A stretch of DNA of 64,000 nucleotides from Blasia pusilla. Taxonomy: Eukaryota > Marchantiophyta > Marchantiopsida > Blasiales. Shown in pieces: positions 48,235-57,519 of this stretch. The stretch lies in the NCBI GenBank assembly GCA_050084515.1, contig CM114273.1:19282001-19346000 (forward strand), written 5' to 3'. Every line of letters begins with the position of its first letter. Positions within the stretch are counted from its first letter, which is position 1. The notes under the pieces are model-generated. The model searched no databases and was not told where the DNA came from. It worked only from the letters and a program-made list of their open reading frames with translations. A program made the translations under genes and the position numbers.

Positions 48235-49948
48235 AAGAGAGAATGAGAGAATGAGAGAAAGAGAGAATGCGAGAATGAGAGAGTGAGAGAGCTTCATGGG
48301 GGAGCTCGCTAGTCACTCGCTGTTTTTGCAGGTTGGGGACCGTGTTCCCCGTTCAACGGCTCATGGGAGTGCTCATCGGAGCAAGGGCTGCTTGGATTGT
48401 TCTTTGCATTTGCCGATTTTTCGTGTGGAAGAGTGGCGCGCGGAAGCGCTGCCCAATTTCTGATAGGGATTGAGTATGGGGGCAGGTTGCCCCATGCCGG
48501 TGCTTTTGGGAGCACCATGTCGCTTGCTGATTTGCATTTTTACAAGTTTTACATTTTTGTTGGGAGGAATCAGCGCGGAAGCGTTGCCGAATGTTGGGTA
48601 GAAGAAAGAGACATTGGGCTTTACGACAGTCCCTGTCAGTTTTTACCGGAATGTTCGATTCCAAATATTTTTTGATGTTGGCGTAGATCATGAAGCTGTG
48701 CACGCTGTGCAAAAATAATGCATAATTTGGAGTTACGAGAAAAAAGTTATGATCAATCTTGCAAAACTGCCATTGCTAGGCAATTTTTAGGGTTAAATTG
48801 TGCAAACCCTAAACCAGCCGCCACACCGGCGACGGCCGTCGTCGTCATAGTCACCGTCAATTATCATCGGTCAACCATCACCGTCAATGGTCAACCGTCA
48901 CCAGAGACGGTCAACCGTCATCGTCACCATCACCGTCACCGTTCGTCCGTCACCATCAACGGTCAACCATCACCGTCAATGGTCCACCGTCCGTTGTCCA
49001 CCCTTGGTTGCCATTGCCGCCGTTATAGAGTGGAGGGTCTTCCACAACGTTCGTTGATTCTCGGACTTGCGCCGCCATCATGTACTTTGTTTTGGCCGCC
49101 ATCGTCATCAACCTGTGATGGCATATGACCTCCTATTATAGTGTTTGAATTTTGATTTCCTGCTGCTATGTTATGATTGGTAGCCGCTCAACGACGATCG
49201 AGTACCGTACCGTGACGCCCGTAGCCGCAATGCGCCGCCGATTGCCGCACCGTGCCGCTCGTGGCCGCACCGCACCGTCTTGATCGCGGAGCCGCTTCGA
49301 CATTGTGGAGCAGAGTGTGGATTTATTGTTGATTGAGGAGGGTATGCCGCCGAGTGCCGCATCTTATCATCGAGGGTTGTGCCGTTCCGTGGCGCCTCGA
49401 ACGCCGCACCATTCCACTGGAACTGCACCGTCTATCGAGGAGTTTTGAGCAACGTCAGTATGGGAGGAGTATGACTTGCTGATTGGAGGAGTTGTCTCCA
49501 CGACCGAATTGGGGTCGAGATTCGCAGTTGGTGAGGAGCGACATCGACATGTGTTCAGGTTACCCATTCTAGTCCTTTACCCTGCACGTGTGAGGGATTC
49601 TGGGATTTGGGTAGTTTATTTGGGGATATTTGGTGTGTGGATCCTGAGAGCATCATTTATGTATGTGATTTAGGGGACATAGACCTGTGTGGGATGTCCC
49701 GAGTTGAGGGTAGGTTGTCGATGAGATGATAGCTTGGTCGATTTGCCGCACCACGCCGCTTATTGCCGCATGTTACATGTCTCGGGGAGGGAGAGTGTAG
49801 ATCGAGTGCCGTATGTTTGGGATGAGTGATTGAGGGATTACTCACGAGGCAAGAGTGATCGGGTGAGAAAGGCACGAGGGTCATCACGGCGTCCGTTCGG
49901 GACTTTGAGAGGCGAGGTGATGAACTCGAGAGTAGCTCTAGAGGTTTT
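48235..49948 (+). other. Element D 5' leader with CG-rich repeats
   Basis: After a GAGAGAATGAGA-type stretch comes a palindromic GGGGACCGTGTTCCCC (48336-48351). Other landmarks follow, and at about 48820-49000 there is a cluster of GTCAACCGTCACC-like repeats. At about 49185-49450 dense GCCGCACCG-type words occur. No standard primer-binding site was recognised right after L1. Short frames here are probably untranslated. Confidence 0.6.
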
Positions 49949-51970
49949 ATGCGGAGTGGCGTGAGGTTCCGAGGGTCTTCACTTCAGGGATCACCTCGAC
50001 CTCCTTCTGTGTCATCGTCAGACAAGGGGGAGGGTGTAGAGGAATTTGTGAGCACATCGCCACACATTGTGAGTGGTCCTACCAGTTGGGCGTACGAGAT
50101 GGACGACCGGGGTAGAGGACCCCGTAGGTTTTCAGGTGCAGTAGGTACGATTGAGTTGCACGATTTCATAGCAGAGTTTAGGAGTTGGTGCGACTCCCAT
50201 CGGGCCAGGAACTCTAGAGAGTTCAACCCATTTATAGCATGGAACGGTACGTTCCAGCATTTAGAGGGGGCACCCATGAACGATTACCATGAGTTTTCCC
50301 ATAGATATGCCTAGGAGATTGAGGCATGGCGACTCTACTACGACCCACATTATGTGTCATGGACGGAGCCATTCCCAGATGAGGAGGAGGAGTCAGGAGA
50401 GGCTACTTCCTCTTCCACTATTGATGTTTTAGGAGGGGTCACTCGCACTGGAGCAGTTGCACCGTCTAGTCGGGTTCGTCCCAGGTTCAACCCGGTGGTT
50501 GAGTTCTTTGCTGAGTTGAGGGCGAGCTACCAAGGGGTACGGACGGAAAAGTTGTGGAGCATCCACAACATCCAGAGGCGCTTGGGTGAGAGTTTATGTG
50601 AGGCTTACACTCGCTTGCGTCGGTTGATCAACGTCACTCAGGGGGTGACAGAGGCTCAGGCTATCGAGTCATGGTACGCGATGCTGGACCAGACCCTGCG
50701 GCCACGGGTGCGGGAGGGGGTGCTTCATATGAACACCTCCCCTACGTTGAGAGATGATTTTAGGACCGCTGAGAACATTGAGCGCAACATGGCGGAGGAG
50801 AGCGTAGCCACCATGGGTTCTGGGCGAGAGCAGTCGCGATTGGCTGCATCACCTGTGCAACAAAGTGGACTCCGAGATAGGTCAACTGTGACACCACGAG
50901 CTCAGGGAGGATACAGGGAGCCCGTGGCACAGAGACATGCACCTTCATATGCGGCTCAACAGCAGCCGCCTACTATTACTTGTTGGTCATGTGGTGGAGC
51001 CCATTATCAGCGCCATTGCACTCGTCAGGGTCATGAAAGTATGCCTCCGCATGGAGGAGGAGATGGTGCTGCACCAGGAGGTTATTAGTGTGACTATTGT
51101 CAGAGGTATGGTCATACAAGCGCCAGATGTTTCAATTTACATCCTGAGTTACGTTCGGACCGAGGGCCAGAGAGGGCACTAGAGCGAGTAGCCGGTCCGG
51201 GTGGGCCTAGAGATCGTGCATCAAATGGTCCCGTTGGGGGACGAGGAGCTGGAGTTGCCCGACAAGGTGGTGGAACTGCTCGTGGAGGAGGTAGAGTACC
51301 ACCACCTAGACTCGCCGAGGGAGATGCCGGACGTGAGGCTGGGATGGCTGCTCAGATACAGCAGCTACAGGAGCAGATTGCCGCTATGGCATTGAGGTTA
51401 CCCGATGCCGGGTCCGTGGCATCGACATCATATGGAGCAGCTAGAGATCTGGAGGATCCTGGTTGGATGTGCGGGGTTGCCCAGATGGAGGCCGCCGCAG
51501 TTGTGACGCGTGGAGCAGCCGCAGAGTTGGATCCACAGCGAGGGGAAGCCATAAAACAGACTAGGCTTCCTCAGTCTTTCAAGCTGTCCGAAGCGATGAG
51601 GACCCCATCGATGGGTCCTCATCAAAGTTCCTTGAGAGTTGGTGATGTTTTTGGTGTGCAGGCACAGAGGGCGATGGGAGAAGCGAGTGCTACGACTCCT
51701 ATTGTTGATGCTGAGGAGGGGCTTGTGTCGAGCACATTGTTGGGGGCGGCCACCGTTGTGTACCGCACTCCTGTATTTTCTGCTTCCGATGTTATGATGT
51801 TCGGGGGTACGTCCGTCGAGGCTTTTCGTCTGGCAGCGTTGCTATGTGAGCATGGATTTGGAGTTCCTACATCACATTCAAAGGTGATTGCAGAGGAGGT
51901 GATGGACCTACCCTTGGAGCAGATGCTCGGACCGTCCACGTCAGATTCATGGTAGGCTGCAACTGCTAGA
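49949..51970 (+). pseudogene. Element D gag with two zinc knuckles
   Basis: A retrotransposon gag core spans about 50100-50790 (EFRSWCDSHRARNSREFNPF, then LRASYQGVRTEKLWSIHNIQ and EAYTRLRRLINVT). It is followed by knuckles CWSCGGAHYQRHC near 50980-51020 and CDYCQRYGHTSARC near 51089-51130. A Gly/Arg-rich and Ala-rich tail leads into the protease. In-frame TAG stops at 50312, 51086 and 51953 interrupt it. All parts share one frame. The start at 49949 is the first clear methionine, but the true start may be slightly upstream. Confidence 0.85.
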
Positions 51971-52849
51971 ATGGCGGAAATGCCCGCCAGACCCACGATA
52001 GAGCGTGCCATGGCTTCTCCTGGTGTTGTGTTGCTGGATAACCAAGGAGAGGTCTTCCAGTTGGTGAGTCATGGAGGTAGAGCTTTTAGTCCGCAGTGTG
52101 TCTTCTTGGATTCAGGAGCGCAACCCCTGATGTTGGGGAAAGCGTCATTCAGAGGATTGGGCTTGACTAGAGCCGATGTGGAGCGTTGTCCATTCCGGAT
52201 ACAGACATCCTTGGGTGGAGCGTGTACCACACAATATATCACCCGATTGGAGGTCATGGTGAGGATTCGCCCGGGACATCCTACTGATGAGTCTGTGGTG
52301 CGCGCCAAGGCGATAGTGACTGATGCAGAGTCCTACGACGTCTTGGTTGGTGGAGCAGTGTTATACCTGATGGGGTTTTCTCTGGATTACTAGGAGGAGT
52401 CAGCGTCCTACAGACCAAGATGGCAGTCAGTTGATGGGCGCCTTAGCTCATTACCCGTTCGATTCACAGGTGCAGTGATCGAGCAACGTCCAGGAGAGAT
52501 GGCTACCTTAGCAGCATTTAGTAGTGCCATCACTTGGCCTAGTGATTTGATTGAGGGACATGTCCATGCAGAGGATACTCCCGTTCCTGACATTTCTATG
52601 GAGAGGAGTGTTATGGTAGCTGCATCATTCTGTGGAGGATAGGTGCCGTTATGGGGCTCAACTGAGGAGCTTCGACGATTGGCAGATGAACACGTGCAGA
52701 CCGCATGGAGCGAAGCGTTTGCACCGGAGCGTGACGGGTCTGAGGAACCCGAGGTAGTAGGGAGTGCTACGATGACACCCTTGGATACCACACCCATTGT
52801 GTGGTGTATCCCGGGGGAGGGTATTTGAGTCCCGGGGGAGGGTATTTGA
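51971..52849 (+). pseudogene. Element D retropepsin and linker
   Basis: The aspartic protease active-site motif CVFLDSGAQPLMLGKA (catalytic Asp codon 52109-52111) is followed by a typical YDVLVGGAVLYLMGFSLDY end near 52335-52390. A ~150-residue linker leads to the methyltransferase. TAG stops lie at 52391 and 52640. An in-frame 21-bp tandem duplication (52809-52829 and 52830-52850) doubles a TGA, placing stops at 52826 and 52847. Confidence 0.85.
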
Positions 52850-52852
52850 GTG

Positions 52853-53810
52853 TTAGATCTCTATGGAGGGATTAGCACCGGGTTAGCTGTTGTTTTGCAG
52901 GCACGAGTGCAAGTACAACAGTACCGGTATGTGGAGAGTGATGATGTTGCAAGGCGCATCTCACTACGACATGTGGCGCATTTACGCCTATGTTTTCTTG
53001 ACTTATTGTCTACGTCCGTAGTACAGGGGTACCAAAGTTCCCTACCGAGGGATATTTCATTGTTGGGGGCGCAGGACTTAGAGTGGGTAAGGACCATTGA
53101 TTTGGTCATTTCCGGTTGGCCATGTCAAGGCCAATCGAGTGCTGGACGAGGCAGCGGGTTGGCTGACACTCGGTCCACGTTGTTTTGGGAGATGTTGAGG
53201 GTCTTACGGCAGTTGCAGGAGCACCTGTCTCATTCTCCAGCCTACAATCTGGAGAATGTGCCAATCTTAGGAGACTCCCGGTTACGGGTGGTGACGAGTG
53301 CTCATCAGGTGCGTGCCTGGATTGGCCCAACAGTGTTCTTGGATGCGGCAAGTGTAGGTTCTAGAGCCCATCGCCCGTGTCTATGGTGGACCAACTTGGT
53401 GGCCCATGCGATGTTACGGAGGGCGTATGCGAGGGTGGAGCGCCCCTCCCATTTGTTAGTAGATTCCATTCTGGATCCAGGTCGTTGATCACAGGCAATG
53501 AGGCACGATGATCGACCACCGTTGAGTGTGGTCAACAAGGTAGGTAGGTCGCGGGCAGCCTTGCCCACGTTTGTGAGTTTTCCCGCTTCTTATGCATACA
53601 AGGAGGCCGGTTTTGGCTTGGTTTGGGATGACCAGGTTCAGCGGTTAGTGTAGCCCAACGCCGACGAGAGAGAGCGAGCGTTGGGATTTCCCATAGGAGT
53701 GACGGCAGTACGGTCAGTGTCAGAGGCATCACGACGCCATGTCTTGGGTCAGGCAATGGACCTGAATTGCTTGACATGGATCCTTAGCTTGGGAGTGGCT
53801 GAGCAGCGTC
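52853..53810 (+). pseudogene. Element D cytosine-5 DNA methyltransferase domain
   Basis: This domain would transfer a methyl group from S-adenosylmethionine to cytosine C5. The motifs appear in the usual order. Motif I is LDLYGGISTGLAVV (52853-52894). An acidic YVESDD follows near 52930-52945. Motif IV is DLVISGWPCQGQSSAGRGSG, with the catalytic Cys codon at 53123-53125. Motif VI is NLENVP, motif VIII LDAASVGSRAHRPCLWWTN, motif IX LPTFVSFPASYAYK near 53561, and motif X ERALGFPIGVT...RRHVLGQAMDLN near 53673-53770. The SRAHRP..WWTN form resembles DNMT3/DRM-type enzymes, but the order is DNMT3-like, not rearranged as in plant DRM. It sits in frame between protease and RT. TGA at 53486 and TAG at 53651 are probable C-to-T decay. 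I am confident in the family; subfamily is an inference. Confidence 0.9.
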
Positions 53811-54217
53811 GTATGAGATCGCGACAGATCACAACGGTTGCGTTGGTGAGCCCCATGCCTACCAAGACGGTGGAGGCAGTGGCTGGGGGCGAGATTCGAG
53901 GAGATCGGGAGAGACACCCTTGGACTTCTTGGGATGTTTTGCAGGTACGCAAGGAGATGATAGCCACAACATCGAGCGTGGTTTCGGGCACTACATGTGG
54001 AGGAGATCAGAGTTTGCAGTTGGCTGCAGAAGAGCAACCGAGTGTTGTTGTTCGAGACGAGGTTGCACCATAGCAACCACCGATACTCGCGTCGGAGAGT
54101 CCTACAGTAGTCACGATGGAGACTTGGGAGCCAGAGATGGGCCCTAAGTTGACAGGAGGAGAGCGGCGCTGAATACATCAGTTCCTCAGGAGTTATAGGA
54201 GTTGGTTTGCATTTAGC

Positions 54218-55664
54218 ATGGAAGATTTGGGTACGCTGAACGGACGGGGGATCCGCATTGAGTTGTCGAGTGATACGCCGATCTTCCAAAGACCCTACAG
54301 GTATAGTGATATGGAGAGGGCTGTGATTCAGAGTAGGAGCCAGGACTTGGTCAGAGCAGGACTAGAGGAGATGTCGCATGGGGAGTATGCATCTGCCACT
54401 TTCATGCTCGCCAAGAAGGATGTGCATGGCAGCTGGATGGATAGGCAGATGTGTGGGGATTACCGACCTATCAATCGGCATACGAAGTCCGAAAGGTATG
54501 CCATGCCCACCCCTGAGGAGATCTTTGATTGATCACGCAAAGGTCTTCAGTTCATTGGATTTGCGAGCCGGATACCATCAGCTGCCTATCAAATTGGAGG
54601 ATAGGCAGTAGACGGCATGTTGGGGCATCGATCCTCAAGGGAAGGATTGTTTGTACCAGTGGCGGTTCTTACCATTTGGGTTAAAGAACGCCCCGATTGA
54701 GTTTCAGAGGGTGATGGATAGGATCTTGGCTAGTCTGGATTTTTCTAGGTGTTATATTGATGATATCATAGTCTTTAGCACCACGGTTGAGAAGCATGAG
54801 CGACATCTAGAGGAGATGTCTCGACGATTGCAATTACATGGGCTGAAGCTACATCCAGGCAAGTGCAAGTTCTTCTACGACCAGATTGAGTACTTGGGTG
54901 ATACGATATACCCATGGGGGCTTGGTGTTCAGCAAATGAAGGTAGAGGCTATCTCACGCATTCCACGCCCTACAAATGTGAGCCGTGTTCGCGCATTCAT
55001 GGGATTGGCGAACTTCTATCGGCGATACGTCAAGGGATTCAATTTGATTGCGAAGCCACTGACCTTGCTGACCAAGGTGGATCACGAGTGGCACTAGGCG
55101 GATGAGCAAGAGCGAGCATTTTAGTTGCTCAAGGACAGGTTGACGTCCGCGCCCATCTTGCGGAGACCGATCACGGGGCGTCCTTTCCAGTTGCACACAA
55201 ATTGGAGCATGTTGGGGCTTGGAGCAGTGCTCACCCACCATGATGATGAGGGTAGAGAATTCATGGTGGCTTATGCTAGCCGCTCGAACAATGCTGCAGA
55301 GGCGAAGTACAACTTGAATGAGGGTGAGTGCTTGGCTGCAGTGTGGGTTGTCGCGCATTTCAGGTGTTACTTATTCGGAAACACCTTTACCATCATCACT
55401 AATCATCAACCACTGAAGTGGTTGATAGAGTCCGACAAGCTTACAGGGAAGCTTGCAAGATGGGCTCTGTTGTTGCAAGAGTATGATTTTCAGGTGGTAC
55501 ATAGACCTGGGATGCTCAACCAGGATGCAGATGGGTTGAGTCGTAACCCATGCCCGAGTCAACGAGATGCGACTGGAGCTCGATGGCATGTAGAGAGTGA
55601 TGAGGAGTCAGTACTAGGATGGCACGTGTCAACCTATTTAGGCATGTTGGCTATGGACAGCTAG
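54218..55664 (+). pseudogene. Element D reverse transcriptase and RNase H
   Basis: RT fingers begin near 54290 (PYRYSDMERAVIQSRSQDL), then MCGDYRPINRHTKSERYAMP. A deletion/frameshift lies near 54530, followed by LDLRAGYHQLPIKLEDRQ, YQWRFLPFGLKNAPIEFQRV and the catalytic CYIDD near 54752. RNase H runs about 55125-55530. Its first acidic residue is changed (LHTNWSMLGLGAVL; copy E has LHTDWS). TAG stops at 55096 and 55122 correspond to Trp and Gln codons in relatives. Confidence 0.9.
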
Positions 55665-55879
55665 AGTGGAGACTTCGATTGCGAGGTCTAGTGGAGAGTC
55701 CTTGGATCCCGAGGCCAGTGAGGAGACGACAGGTGGCCGAGATATTCATGATGATGGAGTAGTCTTGGAGTACCCTCGTATTGGCTGCGTTGCGAGCATC
55801 GTGGGTGCTAGAGAGTGGGATCGTATCCTACAGCGGGCCAGACAATTCCGTTGGGAGGGGACACATCTTTTTTAAGGGT

Positions 55880-57185
55880 TTGGGAGGATGGCAGAGTACG
55901 CGTAGTGCCGCATCCTTCGCAGAGAGCATGACTTATGCAACATGCCCACGAAGAGTTGGGTCACTTTGGGGTGAAGCGGACGTACAACTTGCTCCAGATT
56001 TAGTATTGGTGGCGAGGCATGCAGACTGACGTTCAACAGTTTTTTGCCAGGTGCATGGTGTGTGATCGAGTCCGAGCATCGTTCAATGCTCCGACTCCAA
56101 AGTTGCATCCATTACCGATCATGGGTTTAGGGTATAGATGGAGTTTGGATTTTGCAGGACGTTTGCCTTTGACGGAGCGCCACAGTCGTTATGTGTTGGT
56201 GATGGTCGAGCACTTCTCGAAGTGGATCGAGTTGGTTGCATTGCCTAAAAAAGCGAGCGAGGGAGTAGCTTATGCCTTCCTTGACAGAGTGCTGAGTCAT
56301 TATGGCGCACCGGCTGAGGTGTTGACAAACCAGGGTACCGAGTTTCGGGGTGAGTTCCAAGCCTTGTGTGATCAAGCGCTGATGGACCACCGCATGACTT
56401 TGCGAGATCATCCCGAGGTGGATGGATTAGCGGAGAGAGTTGTGCAGACGGTGAAGAGGGGTTTACGCAAGTATGGCTTGCAGAGAGGTCACCTAGGAGA
56501 TTGGATACTCTAGTTGCCATGGTTGGCGATGGGATACAGATTCAGCAGGCAAGCATCCTTAGCGTCTTTTTCACCGTACTTGCTACTTTATGGCCGAGAG
56601 CCCGATTTACCTGCGGCCATTCGTCAAGATGCTGGTGAGGTGCTGGACCTTGATGACCGAGATGTATGGGTGCGAGCATGTTCTCAGAGGGCTGAGTTAT
56701 TTCGGAGAGTGATGCCCATGGCGTTCGAGAACTTGGGGATTGCGCAACATCGGGATACGTTGAGGTATGCGACTATTCGGGGTGGTGGTTATCGACCAAC
56801 TATCCGGAGGTTTCATCAAGGAGATTATGTCTACTTGCAGCAAACGGCACCGACGACGTTGGATGTGACTACAGCTAGCACTATCCTGAGAGTGCGTGAC
56901 GTTTTGCCATCCGATGTTCTCTTGCTGGAGGGACGCGATGGTGTGGTATGGAAGGGCCATCTGCGTAATTGTGCACCATGTCATGTTCCTAACATTGATG
57001 GTACAGTGGATCCGAGCTTAGCAGTAGTTCCTGCATGGTTGCATTGTATATTGTGTGGTTCTGCCCGTGGTGCGGCCACGATGCTAGTCTGTGATGGTTG
57101 TTTGAGAGGTTGGCATATGGCATGTCTGACATCACCTCTCACTAGGGTTCTTCGGGGACGATGGATGTGTCCCAGATGTACATAG
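55880..57185 (+). pseudogene. Element D integrase with C-terminal PHD finger
   Basis: The HHCC zinc segment spans about 55900-56080 (HAHEELGHFGVK... CMVCDRVRA) across a small shift. The core has Asp in YRWSLDFAGRLPL, Asp in VLTNQGTEF-type (TDQ in relatives, changed to TNQ here) and Glu in DHPEVDGLAERVV, the D,D,E set. A stop at the DWIL* junction near 56512 precedes the C-terminal region. The PHD finger at 57039-57182 keeps the C4HC3 pattern (CILC, CDGC, GWHMAC, CPRC) and ends the protein at 57185. Integrase tails of plant chromoviruses carry a chromodomain here instead. Confidence 0.9.
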
Positions 57186-57363
57186 AGGAGATACTAGGTA
57201 GGTTTCAATCTTGACTTTTTCTCTGACATGGATGATAGGAAGGCGACTAACGATGGGGCCACATGAGCACCCGGCCTTCTTGCTCTTAGCGTCCGAGAGA
57301 TGTATGTCATGGTAGGTAGGGATAGATTGCTATCTGGAGTTAGAGGGACCTAACCACTAGCTA

Positions 57364-57499
57364 GGGGGGCGATTGGAGATATTTTGGTACTTCTTGTCTC
57401 GTTGTTTGGATGCCATGAGTTAGCATGGGATCGTGCGTGTTTGTGTGTGTGTTTGGTGATAGCGATGTATGTTGTGTAGCGATGTGTATGCGCACGAAA
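57364..57499 (+). repeat. Element D polypurine tract and right block T
   Basis: GGGGGGC (57364-57370) precedes block T (57373-57499), which begins TTGGAGATATTTTGGTAC and ends GCGCACGAAA, decayed from GCGCACGACA. The target duplication atctt follows at once. Confidence 0.85.
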
Positions 57500-57519
57500 A
57501 TCTTCCCGCATCTGCTTGA

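Larger units (their letters stand above)
47718..57499 (+). mobile_element. Element D: full-length Ty3/gypsy with DNA methyltransferase and PHD finger
   Basis: A 9.78-kb insertion bounded by atctt on both sides (47713-47717 and 57500-57504). The order is left block L1 (to 48234), leader, gag, protease, C5-methyltransferase, RT, RNase H, integrase, PHD, polypurine tract (57364-57370) and right block T (57373-57499). The two ends are different sequences; neither end carries a full LTR, yet the insertion is clean. Gag through to the early RT lies in a single frame, then at least one shift near 54530 follows, so the ancestor probably made one ~2,400-residue polyprotein. It is now inactive: 11 in-frame stops precede the RT shift. 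Confidence 0.92.
47295..57519 (+). pseudogene. UDP-glucose 6-dehydrogenase C-terminal pseudogene, split by element D
   Basis: UGDH oxidises UDP-glucose to UDP-glucuronate for cell-wall polysaccharides in the cytosol. Segment 47295-47717 encodes its C-terminal third: IPAIDVCHGLLGDKILLSIY, DPQVIEEQIKR, SKFNWDDPQHLQP, VWNAYESTKGAHR, WDEFKTLDFQKIYEGMQKPA and IFDGHNVLDAEAL. There is a one-base frameshift after IEEQIKR and a TAG after QHLQP, so it was already a pseudogene or has decayed. The frame reaches MKDL at 47717. After element D and one copy of its target duplication it resumes at 57505 as PASA-stop (TGA 57517-57519), matching the short KD-x-PA-x-A end of plant UGDH proteins. No introns are visible; the N-terminal part is absent upstream. 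Confidence 0.88.

Noticed and set aside
48895-49000. CRISPR-like short repeats in the element D leader
   Set aside because: The GTCAACCGTCACC words are irregular in spacing and sequence with no unique spacers, and the context is a plant retrotransposon.
49949-50277. Minus-strand frame antisense to gag
   Set aside because: It is a shadow of the gag frame, which carries the real motifs.
52853-53810. A host DNA methyltransferase gene fragment inserted by chance
   Set aside because: It is in frame with gag-protease upstream and RT downstream, has no intron traces and shows the same decay; other copies are needed for final proof.
50312-54172. Fungal-type repeat-induced point mutation
   Set aside because: The changes favour CG and CAG contexts and the host genes are plant-like; plant CG/CHG methylation decay is the simpler explanation.
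47718-57499. Calling the family DIRS/PAT because of the split-repeat plan
   Set aside because: The encoded integrase has HHCC and D,D,E motifs and there is a retropepsin; no tyrosine recombinase was seen.
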